Shown here: positions 23,702 to 33,202 of the stretch, in pieces | How positions within the stretch are numbered: position 1 is the first letter of the stretch | How the letters are laid out: every line of letters starts with the position of its first letter | NCBI GenBank assembly: GCA_029245785.1 | Contig: JAQWOR010000060.1 | Coordinates: 1 to 58,920 of the forward strand | Length of the DNA: 58,920 nt | Direction: 5' to 3' | DNA from: Polaribacter sp. | GTDB taxonomy: Bacteria > Bacteroidota > Bacteroidia > Flavobacteriales > Flavobacteriaceae | Notes under the pieces: generated by a model | What the model saw: only the letters and a program-made list of their open reading frames with translations | Told to the model about the DNA's origin: nothing | Databases searched by the model: none | Program-made: the position numbers and the translations under genes

Positions 23702-25897
23702 ATGGGTGCTATTCAAAACATGAGTCGTAGAAATTTTGTAAAAGTTATTGGCTTGGCTTCAGGAGGGCTGGTTATTGGATGTCAATTTGTTTCTGATAAA
23801 AATGAAATTGTTCGAATTGATGACGGAACCACCTTTACGCCCAACTTATTTGTACAACTAAAAAAAGATGGTACCTTAATTTTATTAGCATCAAGATCAG
23901 AAATGGGGCAAGGTGTCAGAACTTCGTTAACCTCTGTTATTGCTGACGAAATGGATGCCGATTGGAATTTTGTAACGGTGGCACAAGCAACAGGAGATTC
24001 TAAGTTTGGAAATCAAAACACCGATGGATCAAGAAGTATTAGAACTATTTTTGAACCCATGCGAAAAATGGGCGCAACAGCAAGAGCTATTCTGATTTCT
24101 GCCGCAGCAAAAAAATGGAACATTGCGAGTTCAGCCTGTAAAACGGAGAATCATTATGTAATCAATACAACAAGCAACGAAAAATTATTTTATGGCGATT
24201 TGGTAACTGATGCTATGAAAATTGAAGTACCAACAGAAGTTTCTTTAAAAGAGAAAAAAGACTTCAACTATATAGGAAAACAACTAAAAAGTGTAGATCT
24301 TACTGATTTTACACATGGAACTGCTGTATACGGAATCGATGCTCGTTTGCCAAATATGAAATTTGCAGCGATTGCTCGTTGCCCATCAACTTTTGGAACT
24401 GTAAAAAGCGTTGACAAAACAGCAACACTAGAAATTACTGGTGTAGAACAAGTGGTTGAATTAGAACGTGTAAAAAGACCTTTCGGAATGATGGGTGGTG
24501 TTGCTGTAATTGCGAGCAATACATGGGCTGCATTTCAAGGAAAAAACAACCTAGAAATTGTTTGGAACAAAGGGAGCAATGGCAGATATGACAGTGAGAA
24601 ATACATGCAAAAAATAACAAACCGTGTACACAACAAGGCCAAAGTTGTTCCGCCAACAAAAGGAAATATCACCACCGCTTTTAAAGAGGCTAGCAGCGTT
24701 ATTGAAGCTACCTATCAAATGCCACATTTAGCACATGCACCTATGGAAGTGCCAAATGCACTAGCTTGGGTTTACGATGGGAAATGTGAAATTTGGGCTC
24801 CAGTACAAGCGCCACAAGCTACCAAAACAGAAGTTGCTAGTTATCTAGGAATCGATGAAGAACATATAACCATACACGTTACTTTTTTAGGAGGTGGATT
24901 TGGCCGAAAATCAAAACCAGATTTTGTAGTAGAAGCTGTCGCTTTATCAAAAAAAATGAACGTGCCTGTACAAGTTGTTTGGACACGAGAAGACGATATT
25001 CAAAATGCGTATTACCACACCACAAGTGCCCAATACTTAAAAGGCGCTTTAGATAAAAACGGTACTGTTACAGGCTGGTTGCACAGAACAGCGTTTCCTT
25101 CTATTGTCTCTACATTTAAACCGATGTCAGATTATGGTGCAGGTTTTGAATTCGGACAAGGTTTTAACAACAATCAATTTGATATTGAACACATGCGTTT
25201 TGAAAATGCAAAAGCAGAAGCGCATGTACGAATTGGATGGCTGCGCTCTGTTTGTCATATTTATCATAGCTTCGGAATCAATTCTTTTGTTGATGAACTT
25301 GCAGCTAAAGCAGGAAAAGATCCGTTACAATTTAATTTAGATTTGATTGGAAAAGACAAAATTCGAAAAGAAAAATCGCCGTTTCCTCTCAATACAAAAC
25401 GTCTAAAAAATGTATTAAAAACAGCCGCTAAAAAAGCAAACTGGGGTAAAAAATTACCAGAAGGTCACGGAATAGGACTCGCAGTTCATTATAGTTTTTA
25501 CACCTATGTTGCAAGTATTGTAGAGGTTTCTGTAAAAAATAACAAACTAAAAGTACAGCAAATACACACTGCAGTAGATTGCGGAATGGTGGTAAATAAA
25601 GACACCGTTACAAACCAACTAGAAGGTGCTGCTATTTTTGGTATGTCAGTCGCTTTGCATGGAAAAATTACTGCAAAAGATGGCGCCATTGAACAGAGTA
25701 ATTTTCATGATTATCAAATGACCCGAATGTCTGAAACTCCAAACATTGATGTAACCATCATTGAAAGCGATGAAGCGCCAACTGGAATTGGAGAACCTGG
25801 CGTTCCTCCAATTGCTCCTGCCATAGCCAACGCAATTTTTAATGCCACTGGAAAACGATACAGAACCTTTCCATTATCTGAACATGGATTGGTCTAA
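23702..25897 (+). CDS. iorB: Molybdopterin-binding subunit of an IorAB-type hydroxylase, Tat-exported
   Basis: 731 residues. The N-terminus has the twin-arginine motif SRRNFVKVIG and a lipobox-like GLVIGC (residues 27-33), so it is probably exported folded and perhaps lipid-anchored. Hydroxylase motifs: SRSEMGQGVRTSL, MPHLAHAPMEVPNALAWV, FLGGGFGRKSKPDFVVEA and the catalytic-base motif GIGEPGVPPIAPAIANA near the C-terminus. It differs from XdhB (GGGFGRK rather than GGGFGGKE), so purines are not the expected substrate; aldehydes or N-heterocycles are likely. Electron acceptor is not evident, since no cytochrome subunit is adjacent. Confidence 0.9.
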   Translation: MGAIQNMSRRNFVKVIGLASGGLVIGCQFVSDKNEIVRIDDGTTFTPNLFVQLKKDGTLILLASRSEMGQGVRTSLTSVIADEMDADWNFVTVAQATGDSKFGNQNTDGSRSIRTIFEPMRKMGATARAILISAAAKKWNIASSACKTENHYVINTTSNEKLFYGDLVTDAMKIEVPTEVSLKEKKDFNYIGKQLKSVDLTDFTHGTAVYGIDARLPNMKFAAIARCPSTFGTVKSVDKTATLEITGVEQVVELERVKRPFGMMGGVAVIASNTWAAFQGKNNLEIVWNKGSNGRYDSEKYMQKITNRVHNKAKVVPPTKGNITTAFKEASSVIEATYQMPHLAHAPMEVPNALAWVYDGKCEIWAPVQAPQATKTEVASYLGIDEEHITIHVTFLGGGFGRKSKPDFVVEAVALSKKMNVPVQVVWTREDDIQNAYYHTTSAQYLKGALDKNGTVTGWLHRTAFPSIVSTFKPMSDYGAGFEFGQGFNNNQFDIEHMRFENAKAEAHVRIGWLRSVCHIYHSFGINSFVDELAAKAGKDPLQFNLDLIGKDKIRKEKSPFPLNTKRLKNVLKTAAKKANWGKKLPEGHGIGLAVHYSFYTYVASIVEVSVKNNKLKVQQIHTAVDCGMVVNKDTVTNQLEGAAIFGMSVALHGKITAKDGAIEQSNFHDYQMTRMSETPNIDVTIIESDEAPTGIGEPGVPPIAPAIANAIFNATGKRYRTFPLSEHGLV

Positions 25898-25925
25898 GTC
25901 ATTAAACAATTTAAAATAACATAAT

Positions 25926-25979
25926 GTCAGTTCGAGTGAATTCTGTTTTTTACGAAAACGAAATTCACTCGAACTAACA
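25926..25979. repeat. Palindromic intergenic repeat (AGTTCGAGTGAATT type)
   Basis: Arms AGTTCGAGTGAATT (25929-25942) and AATTCACTCGAACT (25962-25975), extending outward with one mismatch, loop of 19 bases. A typical Bacteroidetes repeat; could also act as a factor-independent stop between iorB and the nucleotidyltransferase gene, though no T-run follows. Confidence 0.75.
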
Positions 25980-25986
25980 CTAATAT

Positions 25987-26622
25987 ATGAGAAACAACAA
26001 TCCAACACTCATTATCCTTGCTGGAGGGAAATCTTCTAGAATGAAGACTCCAAAAGGTTTATTGCCTTATAAAAATGGCTATTGGATACTTTCCCAAATA
26101 GATGCTTTTAAAGCTGGAGAAATGGTTTGTATTGGATTAGGATTTGATAAAGAACTATATTTTAATGCCATTCCTTGGCTGAAAAACGCGATTAAAGAAG
26201 CTCAAATTTACCATGGTAAAATAGTACGCGTAATCATCAATCCAACACCTCAATTTGGATTACTTTCTACTTTACAAGCTGTTTTAAGAAAAGCTGACAA
26301 GGCCGTTATTCTGGATACTGTTTTGGTGTTGCCAATTGATGTTCCTCTATTAAAAGCTTCTGATGTAGAAAAAATTATTTTAGAAAAAAACGAAGTGGTC
26401 ATTCCAACATATCAACAAAAAAATGGGCACCCTGTAAAACTAGCCCTCAGTTTTTGGAAAAGCCTTTTAGAACTAGACCCTCAAAATCAAAATGCACGAC
26501 TCGATGTTCAGATAAAAAAGCAAGCAAGCAATGCTGTTTCAATCATCAATGTTGATGACAACAATTGCATTCAAAACTTAAATACTCAAGAAAACTGGAA
26601 ATCCTTTATTTCTAAGCTCTAG
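25987..26622 (+). CDS. MocA/MobA-like nucleotidyltransferase
   Basis: 211 residues. The N-terminal LAGGKSSRMKTPKGLLPY is the nucleotide-binding motif of molybdenum cofactor cytidylyl/guanylyltransferases and relatives, VLPIDVPLL is the metal-binding D-x-D-like motif, and KNGHPVKLALSFW matches the family C-terminal half. Expected reaction: CTP (or GTP) plus molybdopterin cofactor to the dinucleotide form needed by molybdenum hydroxylases. It lies 90 bases downstream of iorAB on the same strand, which supports cofactor processing for that enzyme. CTP versus GTP preference cannot be read from the sequence. Confidence 0.82.
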   Translation: MRNNNPTLIILAGGKSSRMKTPKGLLPYKNGYWILSQIDAFKAGEMVCIGLGFDKELYFNAIPWLKNAIKEAQIYHGKIVRVIINPTPQFGLLSTLQAVLRKADKAVILDTVLVLPIDVPLLKASDVEKIILEKNEVVIPTYQQKNGHPVKLALSFWKSLLELDPQNQNARLDVQIKKQASNAVSIINVDDNNCIQNLNTQENWKSFISKL

Positions 26623-26648
26623 ATGATTATCAAGATTTATAGGAGTGA

Positions 26649-28277
26649 CTAAAATTTATACTCTGATAACGAATTTGGAAATTTCTCTGGATTTGCTGCC
26701 AAGTGATACCGAGGGTCATCGATACTTTCTTCTATAATTCCACTAAAAATCGGACTGGCTTTGTACAATAGTATTTTACAGTCTTCACTTAAATGCTTCA
26801 ATTGAATCGATTTTCCTTCGGCTTGGTACTTTTCAACCAAGGCAAAAATAGCTTCAATAGCAGAATGATCACTTACTCGAGATTCTACAAAATCAATTTC
26901 AACTTTTTCAGGATCATTTTTAACATCAAATTTTTCGTTAAAAGCAGTAATACTTCCAAAAAACAAAGGGCCCCAAATCTCGTATACTTTTGTTCCATCT
27001 TCTTTTATGCGTTTTCTAGCACGTATCTTTGTTGCATTTTCCCAAGAAAACACCAAAGCACTTACAATTACACCTGCTATTACAGCAATTGCCAAATCAA
27101 AAATCACGGTCAATGCAGACACTAAAATCAATACAAAAACATCTGTTTTAGGAATCTTATTTAAAATCCTAAAACTAGACCACGCAAAGGTTCCTATAAC
27201 CACCATAAACATCACTCCAACAAGCGCTGCAATAGGTACTTGTTCTATATATGAAGATCCAAAGACAATGAACAACAGCAACATAACGGCAGCTACAATT
27301 CCAGACAACCTACCTCTTCCGCCTCCTTTGATATTGATAATAGATTGTCCAATCATGGCACAACCTCCCATTCCACCAAACAATCCTGTAATGATATTTG
27401 CGCTTCCTTGCGCCACACATTCTTTATTAGAATTTCCTCTAGTTCCTGTTAAATCATCAATTAAATTCAAGGTCATTAATGACTCTATCAACCCAATTGC
27501 CGCTAAAATAGCTGCGTACGGAAATATAAACCAAAACGTTTCTAAGGTCATTGGAATTTTAGAAAAGGTTTCTAAATGCAATATTGGCAAGCCTCCTTTC
27601 AAGCCTTCTCCACCTCCATCTTTAATAAATGAACCTACAGTTGCCACCTCTAAATTTGAAAAAATAACGAGTCCAGAAACCACTAAAATACCGATTAAGG
27701 CTTCTGGTAATTTTTTGGTAGCTTTTATTTTTGGAAGTCCCCACATAATGAGCATGGTTAAAGACACCAAACCAATCATATACCATAAACTATCTCCTTC
27801 TAACCACACCTTTTCACCAGCTGTCGTTTTGGTAAACATTCCTAATTGAGACAAGAAAATTACAATGGCCAAACCGTTTACAAACCCCATCATTACTGGA
27901 TGCGGAATTAGTCGTACAAATTTACCTAGTTTAAAGACTCCAGCCAATACCTGTATGAATCCCATTAAAATTACCGTAGCAAATAAATAATACAGTCCCA
28001 AGTTTTCTCCTGCTGCTCCCATTGCGTTTCCTTGGCTTACCAAAGAAACCATTACAACTGCTAACGCGCCAGTTGCTCCAGAAATCATTCCTGGTCTTCC
28101 TCCAAAAACAGCGGTAATAATTCCCACCATAAAAGCAGCATACAAACCCACTAAAGGATCTACACCTGCAACAAATGCAAAAGCAACAGCCTCAGGAACC
28201 AGTGCCAAGGCAACTGTAATTCCAGATAACACATCATTCTTTACGTTTTGTACTCTTTTTCTGATAAATTCTGTCAT
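26649..28277 (-). CDS. SulP family inorganic anion transporter
   Basis: 542 residues with 10 or more hydrophobic segments (about 15-420) and a C-terminal STAS domain (about 430-525: GPLFFGSITAFNEKFDVKND...VEIDFVESRVSDHSAIEAIFALVEKY). SulP motif PEAVAFAFVAGVDPLVGLYAAF near the start. The family moves sulfate, bicarbonate or other anions across the cytoplasmic membrane, usually with Na+ or H+; the substrate is not determined here. A perfect TATCTTTG -7 element lies 23 bases upstream. Convergent with the nucleotidyltransferase gene. Confidence 0.92.
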   Translation of the reverse strand: MTEFIRKRVQNVKNDVLSGITVALALVPEAVAFAFVAGVDPLVGLYAAFMVGIITAVFGGRPGMISGATGALAVVMVSLVSQGNAMGAAGENLGLYYLFATVILMGFIQVLAGVFKLGKFVRLIPHPVMMGFVNGLAIVIFLSQLGMFTKTTAGEKVWLEGDSLWYMIGLVSLTMLIMWGLPKIKATKKLPEALIGILVVSGLVIFSNLEVATVGSFIKDGGGEGLKGGLPILHLETFSKIPMTLETFWFIFPYAAILAAIGLIESLMTLNLIDDLTGTRGNSNKECVAQGSANIITGLFGGMGGCAMIGQSIINIKGGGRGRLSGIVAAVMLLLFIVFGSSYIEQVPIAALVGVMFMVVIGTFAWSSFRILNKIPKTDVFVLILVSALTVIFDLAIAVIAGVIVSALVFSWENATKIRARKRIKEDGTKVYEIWGPLFFGSITAFNEKFDVKNDPEKVEIDFVESRVSDHSAIEAIFALVEKYQAEGKSIQLKHLSEDCKILLYKASPIFSGIIEESIDDPRYHLAANPEKFPNSLSEYKF

Positions 28278-28300
28278 GGTTTTGTCCTTTTACAAGTCGG

Positions 28301-28308
28301 CAAAGATA
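28301..28308 (-). promoter_or_regulatory. -7 element TATCTTTG of the SulP gene
   Basis: Perfect TAnnTTTG on the minus strand, 23 bases before the ATG (28277). Confidence 0.5.
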
Positions 28309-28336
28309 CCTTTTATTTTGAATTGTTGGCACACCC

Positions 28337-28942
28337 TTACTTTAAAGTCTTTTGATAAGTTTCAATAACTAGTTTTATATTTTCATATGTATCTCTTAAC
28401 GCATGTTTACTTTCGGTTTCATTTTTAAAAACCGCCTTTGTAATTCCTTCTTCTAATTGTGGCGTCAAGGCTTCTGAATAATTAGAATCCATTACATACC
28501 AAAAGGTTTCTTTGAGCCGCTTTTCTTTTTTATAATAAAAAACATGATACGTTACTATCAAAAATTTCTTTAAAAATAAATTTTTAATTCCACATTCTTC
28601 TTCAACCTCTCTAAGAGCTGTAGATTCAATTGTTTCTCCTTCTTCAAGTCTTCCTTTAGGTAAATCCCAAATTCCATTTCTATAAATAAAAAGAATTTCT
28701 TTGTTCGCGTTCAATACCAAACCTCCACCAGCTACAATTACATTAAAAGAATTTTTAAATACTGTCCAATCTTTTTCTAAATCATCACAAAACAAAACCG
28801 CACCCTTTATAATGTTATTTTCAAATTGACAGAGCAATTCTTCGAGCACCAAGTCTTTAAAAGCAAAAACAGGATATCTATTTTTATTATTTAAAGAATC
28901 TGTTACGATTATTGGGGCATCATTCACAAAAACTTTATACAT
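28337..28942 (-). CDS. NUDIX hydrolase
   Basis: 201 residues from ATG 28942; an alternative TTG two codons upstream is less likely. An N-terminal part of about 65 residues, unassigned, precedes the Nudix domain. Nudix box GX5EX7REUXEEXGU: G97, E103, R111, E112, E115, E116, G118 in GRLEEGETIESTALREVEEECGI minus its first residues. It hydrolyses a nucleoside diphosphate linked to another group. Start codon is 8 bases from that of pyrE on the other strand, and its -7 element (TATCTTTG) lies inside pyrE, so the two are probably linked in expression. Substrate unknown. Confidence 0.88.
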   Translation of the reverse strand: MYKVFVNDAPIIVTDSLNNKNRYPVFAFKDLVLEELLCQFENNIIKGAVLFCDDLEKDWTVFKNSFNVIVAGGGLVLNANKEILFIYRNGIWDLPKGRLEEGETIESTALREVEEECGIKNLFLKKFLIVTYHVFYYKKEKRLKETFWYVMDSNYSEALTPQLEEGITKAVFKNETESKHALRDTYENIKLVIETYQKTLK

Positions 28943-28945
28943 TTG
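28938..28945 (+). promoter_or_regulatory. -7 element TACATTTG of pyrE
   Basis: Perfect TAnnTTTG ending 5 bases before the pyrE ATG (28951), pointing to a leaderless mRNA. TTG at 28912-28914 is a possible -33 element. The motif lies over the NUDIX start codon. Confidence 0.5.
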
Positions 28946-28950
28946 CAACT

Positions 28951-29592
28951 ATGATTTTAAACAAAGATACAGCAAAAAAAACCGCTGAATTATTACTCCA
29001 GATTAAAGCCATAAAATTAAGTCCAACAGAGCCTTTTAACTGGGCTTCTGGTTGGAAATCTCCAATTTATTGCGACAATAGAATTACGTTGTCATTTCCT
29101 GCTGTTCGAAATTTTCTAAAAACAGAGCTCGCTAAAATTGTTGAAGAAAAGCACGGAAAACCAGATGTTATTGCGGGTGTAGCTACCGGCGCAATTGCTA
29201 TTGGTGTTTTAGTAGCACAAGAATTAGGGGTTCCTTTTGTTTATGTTAGACCAGAGGCAAAAAAGCATGGAAGAAAAAACCAAATAGAAGGCCATATTGA
29301 AAAAGGCCAAAATGTGGTGGTTATTGAAGACTTAATTAGTACGGGAAAAAGCAGTTTACAAGCTGTAAAAGCATTAAAAAAAGCTAAGGTAACCATCAAA
29401 GGAATGGTGGCTATTTTTACCTACGGATTTGACATTGCAAGTAGCAACTTTGAAAAAGATAATATTGAGCTAACAACAATCAGCAACTACAAGCATTTAA
29501 TAGAACAAGCTTTAGACAGTCAGTACATTTCAGAGAAAGAATTAACTTCTTTACAAGAATGGAGAACCAACCCAAGCAAATGGACCCCATAA
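28951..29592 (+). CDS. pyrE: Orotate phosphoribosyltransferase
   Basis: 213 residues from ATG 28951 (MILNKDTAKKTAELLLQIKA); the frame is open to 28912, but that part overlaps the NUDIX gene and follows the promoter. Seen: LSPTEPFNWASGWKSPIYCDNR (orotate site), DVIAGVATGAIAIG, VRPEAKKHGRKNQIEG (flexible loop Lys/His) and the PRPP motif VVVIEDLISTGKSS. It makes orotidine monophosphate in pyrimidine synthesis. A SRPBCC gene follows after 10 bases. Confidence 0.95.
   Translation: MILNKDTAKKTAELLLQIKAIKLSPTEPFNWASGWKSPIYCDNRITLSFPAVRNFLKTELAKIVEEKHGKPDVIAGVATGAIAIGVLVAQELGVPFVYVRPEAKKHGRKNQIEGHIEKGQNVVVIEDLISTGKSSLQAVKALKKAKVTIKGMVAIFTYGFDIASSNFEKDNIELTTISNYKHLIEQALDSQYISEKELTSLQEWRTNPSKWTP
28962..28969 (-). 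promoter_or_regulatory. -7 element TATCTTTG of the NUDIX gene, inside pyrE
   Basis: Perfect TAnnTTTG on the minus strand, 20 bases before the NUDIX ATG (28942), lying in codons 4-7 of pyrE. It faces the pyrE -7 element so that both promoters overlap. Confidence 0.45.
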
Positions 29593-29602
29593 ACAACATC
29601 TT

Positions 29603-29992
29603 ATGAATTTAGAAAGCAATAAAACATCTGTCGCAAAATCTACAAAATACGTTTTTGATTTTTTGACCCATCTTGAAAATTTCGAACAATTGATGCCTGA
29701 GGGCACTCAAAAATTTGAAGTTGATGGCGATTCCTTTTTATTTGCCCTAAAAGGAATGCCAGAAATTAGGTTGGTATTAAAAGAAAAAGTAGAATTTTCA
29801 AGCATTATATTAGGTGCTGCAAGCAGTAAACTACCCTTTACACTGTCAGCAAACATTCATGAAATTTCAGAAAACGAAAGTGAAGTTCAGCTATTTTTCA
29901 ATGGAGATTTTAATCCAATGATGGCAATGATGGTCAAAAAACCTTTGGGGAAATTCATCGATACACTAACAGAAAACCTCTCTAAAATTTAA
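29603..29992 (+). CDS. SRPBCC family protein downstream of pyrE
   Basis: 129 residues, a small START-like protein: MNLESNKTSVAKSTKYVFDFLTHLENFEQLMPEG at the N-terminus, central strands DSFLFALKGMPEIRLVLKEKVEFSSIILG, and a C-terminal helix. Starts 10 bases after pyrE, so it is cotranscribed. Function unknown; ligand binding is expected from the fold. Its stop codon overlaps the convergent birA stop codon by 4 bases (29989-29992). Confidence 0.8.
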   Translation: MNLESNKTSVAKSTKYVFDFLTHLENFEQLMPEGTQKFEVDGDSFLFALKGMPEIRLVLKEKVEFSSIILGAASSKLPFTLSANIHEISENESEVQLFFNGDFNPMMAMMVKKPLGKFIDTLTENLSKI

Positions 29993-30720
29993 GCAAAAGA
30001 CACTTCTTTGATTCCAAATTCTCTTACAGAGTCATCTTCTAACTGAACTTGTAATTTCCCAACAGAAGAAACGCCAATAACCATTCCCATAAACAAAACA
30101 TCTTCATCATCTCTAAACATAGTTGGTGTATTTTTTTTATACAACAACTCTATATATCTACTCTCTAATATTTGTTTATTTGAAGCTGTTACTAATTTCA
30201 ACGTTGACTCTAGCGCTATAACAATCTTTTGTAACAGTATATCAATATCAATTTCTTGATGGATGCTTTTCTTTATAGAAGTTGCATTTGGCAAATTTTG
30301 AGGAAATTTTACTTGATTTACATTGATTCCAATACCAATTACTGTTGACCTTACGTACCTACTCTGTATGATATTTTCAATTAAAATACCACTAATTTTT
30401 TTAGCATCTGACATTATGTCGTTTGGCCATTTGATTTGTAATTTAGGTAGCTCATACTCCTTCAATACATTATACACAGCTATAGAAACTGCATAATTTA
30501 AGAACACTTGATCCTTTACCAACAACGTATCAAAAGCAACAAAAACACTGCATAACAGGTTTTTATGAGGCTCAGAAACCCAGCCTGCCCCCATTTGTCC
30601 TTTCCCTTTTTTTTGGACAGAAGCGGTCACCACCGTATAGTTCTGTAAAGGTGTTTTTTGCGCCATTTCTTTTAAAAAAGAATTGGTAGAATCAATGGCA
30701 TCAAGTTTGATTATCTTCAT
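29989..30720 (-). CDS. birA: Biotin--[acetyl-CoA-carboxylase] ligase
   Basis: 243 residues, catalytic part only, without the N-terminal repressor HTH found in E. coli BirA. Seen: LDAIDSTNSFLKE, VTASVQKKGKGQMGAGWVSEPHKNL (the biotinyl-AMP binding GRGRxGxxW-type loop, here KGKGQMGAGW), IKWPNDIM and GILIENIIQS. It attaches biotin to the carboxyl carrier protein in the cytoplasm. Divergent from rsfS; convergent with the SRPBCC gene. Confidence 0.92.
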   Translation of the reverse strand: MKIIKLDAIDSTNSFLKEMAQKTPLQNYTVVTASVQKKGKGQMGAGWVSEPHKNLLCSVFVAFDTLLVKDQVFLNYAVSIAVYNVLKEYELPKLQIKWPNDIMSDAKKISGILIENIIQSRYVRSTVIGIGINVNQVKFPQNLPNATSIKKSIHQEIDIDILLQKIVIALESTLKLVTASNKQILESRYIELLYKKNTPTMFRDDEDVLFMGMVIGVSSVGKLQVQLEDDSVREFGIKEVSFA

Positions 30721-30777
30721 ATGTTAAATATTCCACAAACAAGTTGAATATAGTGCAAAATACTCACAAAAAAACAA

Positions 30778-30785
30778 TAACTTTG
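30778..30785 (+). promoter_or_regulatory. -7 element TAACTTTG of the rsfS-ftsH operon
   Basis: Perfect TAnnTTTG, 21 bases before the rsfS ATG (30807). No clear -33 element. Confidence 0.5.
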
Positions 30786-30806
30786 TTTAAAATTTAAAGA
30801 TTTTTA

Positions 30807-31175
30807 ATGACCGTAAAAAAAGTAAACACAGACGATTTAATAACTGAAATTATAAAAGGGATTGATGAAGTTAAAGGAGAAAATATTCAACTGCTAGATT
30901 TAAGAGAACTTGAAAATACTGTTTGTGATTATTTTATAATCTGTTCTGGAAATTCAAATACACAAGTAAAAGCAATTTCTAGTTCTGTGCAAAAAATAGT
31001 TAGCAAAAGTTTAAAAGATAAGCCTTGGCATATTGAAGGAGAAATGAATGCTGAGTGGGTGCTAATGGATTATGTAAACGTTGTTGTGCATGTTTTTCAA
31101 AAACAAATTAGAGAATATTACGACATTGAAAGTCTTTGGGGCGATGCAAAAGTTACATCAATCAACCCCTCTTAA
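30807..31175 (+). CDS. rsfS: Ribosome silencing factor RsfS
   Basis: 122 residues, full length for the Iojap/RsfS family. Conserved parts: LLDLRELENTVCDYFIICSGNSNTQVKAI, KPWHIEGEMNAEWVLMDYVNVVVHVFQKQIREYYDIESLWGDA. It binds L14 on the 50S subunit and blocks subunit joining under starvation. First gene of a long plus-strand run that continues with ftsH after 28 bases, a conserved flavobacterial order. Confidence 0.95.
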   Translation: MTVKKVNTDDLITEIIKGIDEVKGENIQLLDLRELENTVCDYFIICSGNSNTQVKAISSSVQKIVSKSLKDKPWHIEGEMNAEWVLMDYVNVVVHVFQKQIREYYDIESLWGDAKVTSINPS

Positions 31176-31203
31176 TTCATAAACCTATCTCGATATATTA
31201 CAC

Positions 31204-33186
31204 ATGAGTGATTCAAAAAAAAATAAAAACACGAACGTACCTAAATTTAAACTTAATTTTTATTGGGTCTATGGAGCTATATTTGTTCTTATCATTGGAT
31301 TTCAGTTTTTAAATTCTGGAAGCCTATCTTCTAGAAATATCTCTAAAAATAAATTTTCTGAGATCTTAAAAAGCAATGACATTTCAAAAATTGTTATTAT
31401 AAACAGAAGTGTTGCTCAAATTTATTTATCAAAAGAAGCTCTACAAAAAGACATTTATAAAAAACATGTTGAATCTGGTTTTCTAAAAAAACCATTAGTG
31501 TTTGAATATGATTTTGGTGATTTACAGAATTTTGAAAATCAATTAGAAGCTGCAAAAAAGACATATAATTTAAATTTTGATGAAAAGCAAATTGAGCAAA
31601 CCAGTTTGCTAGATCAATTTTTTAGCTTCTTGCCTTTTATCTTGTTAATTGCAATTTGGTTGTTTTTTATGAAAAGAATGTCTGGAGCTGGTGGTGGAGC
31701 TGGTGGTGGAGCTGGTCAAATTTTTAACATTGGTAAATCAAAAGCCAAATTATTTGACAAAGACACCAAAGTAAAAACATCCTTTAAAGATGTTGCAGGG
31801 TTGGAAGGTGCAAAAGAAGAAGTGCAAGAAATTGTAGACTTCTTAAAAAACCCAAAAAAATACACTTCGTTGGGAGGAAAAATTCCAAAAGGAGCGCTAT
31901 TGGTTGGCCTCCCAGGAACAGGAAAAACCTTATTAGCAAAAGCAGTTGCAGGTGAAGCTGACGTACCTTTTTTCTCTTTGTCTGGTTCAGATTTTGTAGA
32001 AATGTTTGTTGGAGTTGGAGCTTCTCGTGTTAGAGATTTATTCAAACAAGCACAACAAAAAGCTCCATCAATTATTTTTATCGATGAGATTGATGCCATT
32101 GGTAGAGCTCGTGGAAAAAACAGCATGACTGGCGGAAATGACGAAAGAGAAAACACCCTAAATCAACTGCTAACAGAAATGGATGGCTTTGGTACCGATA
32201 CCAATGTTATTGTATTAGCAGCAACCAACAGAGCTGATGTTTTAGATAGCGCTTTAATGCGTGCCGGTCGTTTTGATCGTCAAATTTATGTAGACTTACC
32301 AGACATCAATGAACGAAAAGCTATTTTTAAAGTTCATATCAAACCTTTAAAATTAGCAAGAAATGTAAAGATTGAATTTTTAGCACAACAAACCCCAGGT
32401 TTTTCTGGTGCAGACATTGCCAACATGTGTAATGAAGCTGCTTTAATTGCTGCTAGACATAATAAAAAATCAGTTCATCATCAAGATTTTTTAGATGCTG
32501 TTGACAGAATTGTTGGTGGCCTAGAAAAGAAAAACAAAGTCATTACCCCCAAAGAAAAGAAAACAATTGCGTACCACGAAGCTGGGCACGCTACCATAAG
32601 CTGGATGCTAGAACATGCAGCACCGCTGGTAAAAGTAACCATAGTTCCAAGAGGGCAATCTTTAGGAGCCGCTTGGTATTTACCTGCTGAAAGAATGATT
32701 GTACAAACAGAGCAAATGCTTGATGAAATGTGCGCAACTCTTGGAGGTAGAGCTGCAGAAAAAATAATTTTTGATAAAATATCAACAGGTGCTTTAAGCG
32801 ATTTAGAAAAAGTAACCAAGCAAGCTAGAGCAATGGTTACTGTTTATGGATTGAATGATAAAATAGGAAACATTACCTATTATGATTCCTCCGGAAACGA
32901 TTCCTTCATAAAACCGTACAGTGAAGAAACTGCAAAAACCATTGATCAAGAAATTTCTATAATGATTGAAAATCAATATGTAAGAGCCATTGCTTTGTTA
33001 AAAGAACATAAAGACAAACTTACCATTCTTGCTGAATTATTATTAGAAAAGGAAGTTATCTTTAAAGATGATCTAGAAAAAATATTTGGAAAAAGACCTT
33101 TTGAAAAAGAAGAAATTGAAGTAAAAAAAGAGCCAACAAAAACCAAAAAAAACAATACTAAAAAAGAAGAAAAAACAGAGCAATAG
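31204..33186 (+). CDS. ftsH: ATP-dependent zinc metalloprotease FtsH
   Basis: 660 residues. Two membrane segments (about 20-38 and 140-157) flank a periplasmic domain; a Gly-rich linker (160-171) precedes the AAA+ module with Walker A GLPGTGKT (235-242), Walker [11 protein letters not shown] and the second region of homology ([15 protein letters not shown]). The zinc site is H458-E-A-G-H462. A charged Lys/Glu tail ends the protein. It extracts and degrades misfolded membrane proteins and short-lived regulators at the inner membrane. Followed after 16 bases by the LUD gene. Confidence 0.96.
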   Translation: MSDSKKNKNTNVPKFKLNFYWVYGAIFVLIIGFQFLNSGSLSSRNISKNKFSEILKSNDISKIVIINRSVAQIYLSKEALQKDIYKKHVESGFLKKPLVFEYDFGDLQNFENQLEAAKKTYNLNFDEKQIEQTSLLDQFFSFLPFILLIAIWLFFMKRMSGAGGGAGGGAGQIFNIGKSKAKLFDKDTKVKTSFKDVAGLEGAKEEVQEIVDFLKNPKKYTSLGGKIPKGALLVGLPGTGKTLLAKAVAGEADVPFFSLSGSDFVEMFVGVGASRVRDLFKQAQQKAPSIIFIDEIDAIGRARGKNSMTGGNDERENTLNQLLTEMDGFGTDTNVIVLAATNRADVLDSALMRAGRFDRQIYVDLPDINERKAIFKVHIKPLKLARNVKIEFLAQQTPGFSGADIANMCNEAALIAARHNKKSVHHQDFLDAVDRIVGGLEKKNKVITPKEKKTIAYHEAGHATISWMLEHAAPLVKVTIVPRGQSLGAAWYLPAERMIVQTEQMLDEMCATLGGRAAEKIIFDKISTGALSDLEKVTKQARAMVTVYGLNDKIGNITYYDSSGNDSFIKPYSEETAKTIDQEISIMIENQYVRAIALLKEHKDKLTILAELLLEKEVIFKDDLEKIFGKRPFEKEEIEVKKEPTKTKKNNTKKEEKTEQ

Positions 33187-33202
33187 CTTTATTTTTGACG
33201 AA

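Noticed and set aside
27007..27849. 280-residue plus-strand ORF
   Set aside because: Lies opposite the SulP gene and has the low-complexity composition (Ile, Pro, Thr, Asn) of an antisense shadow; no domain or signal.
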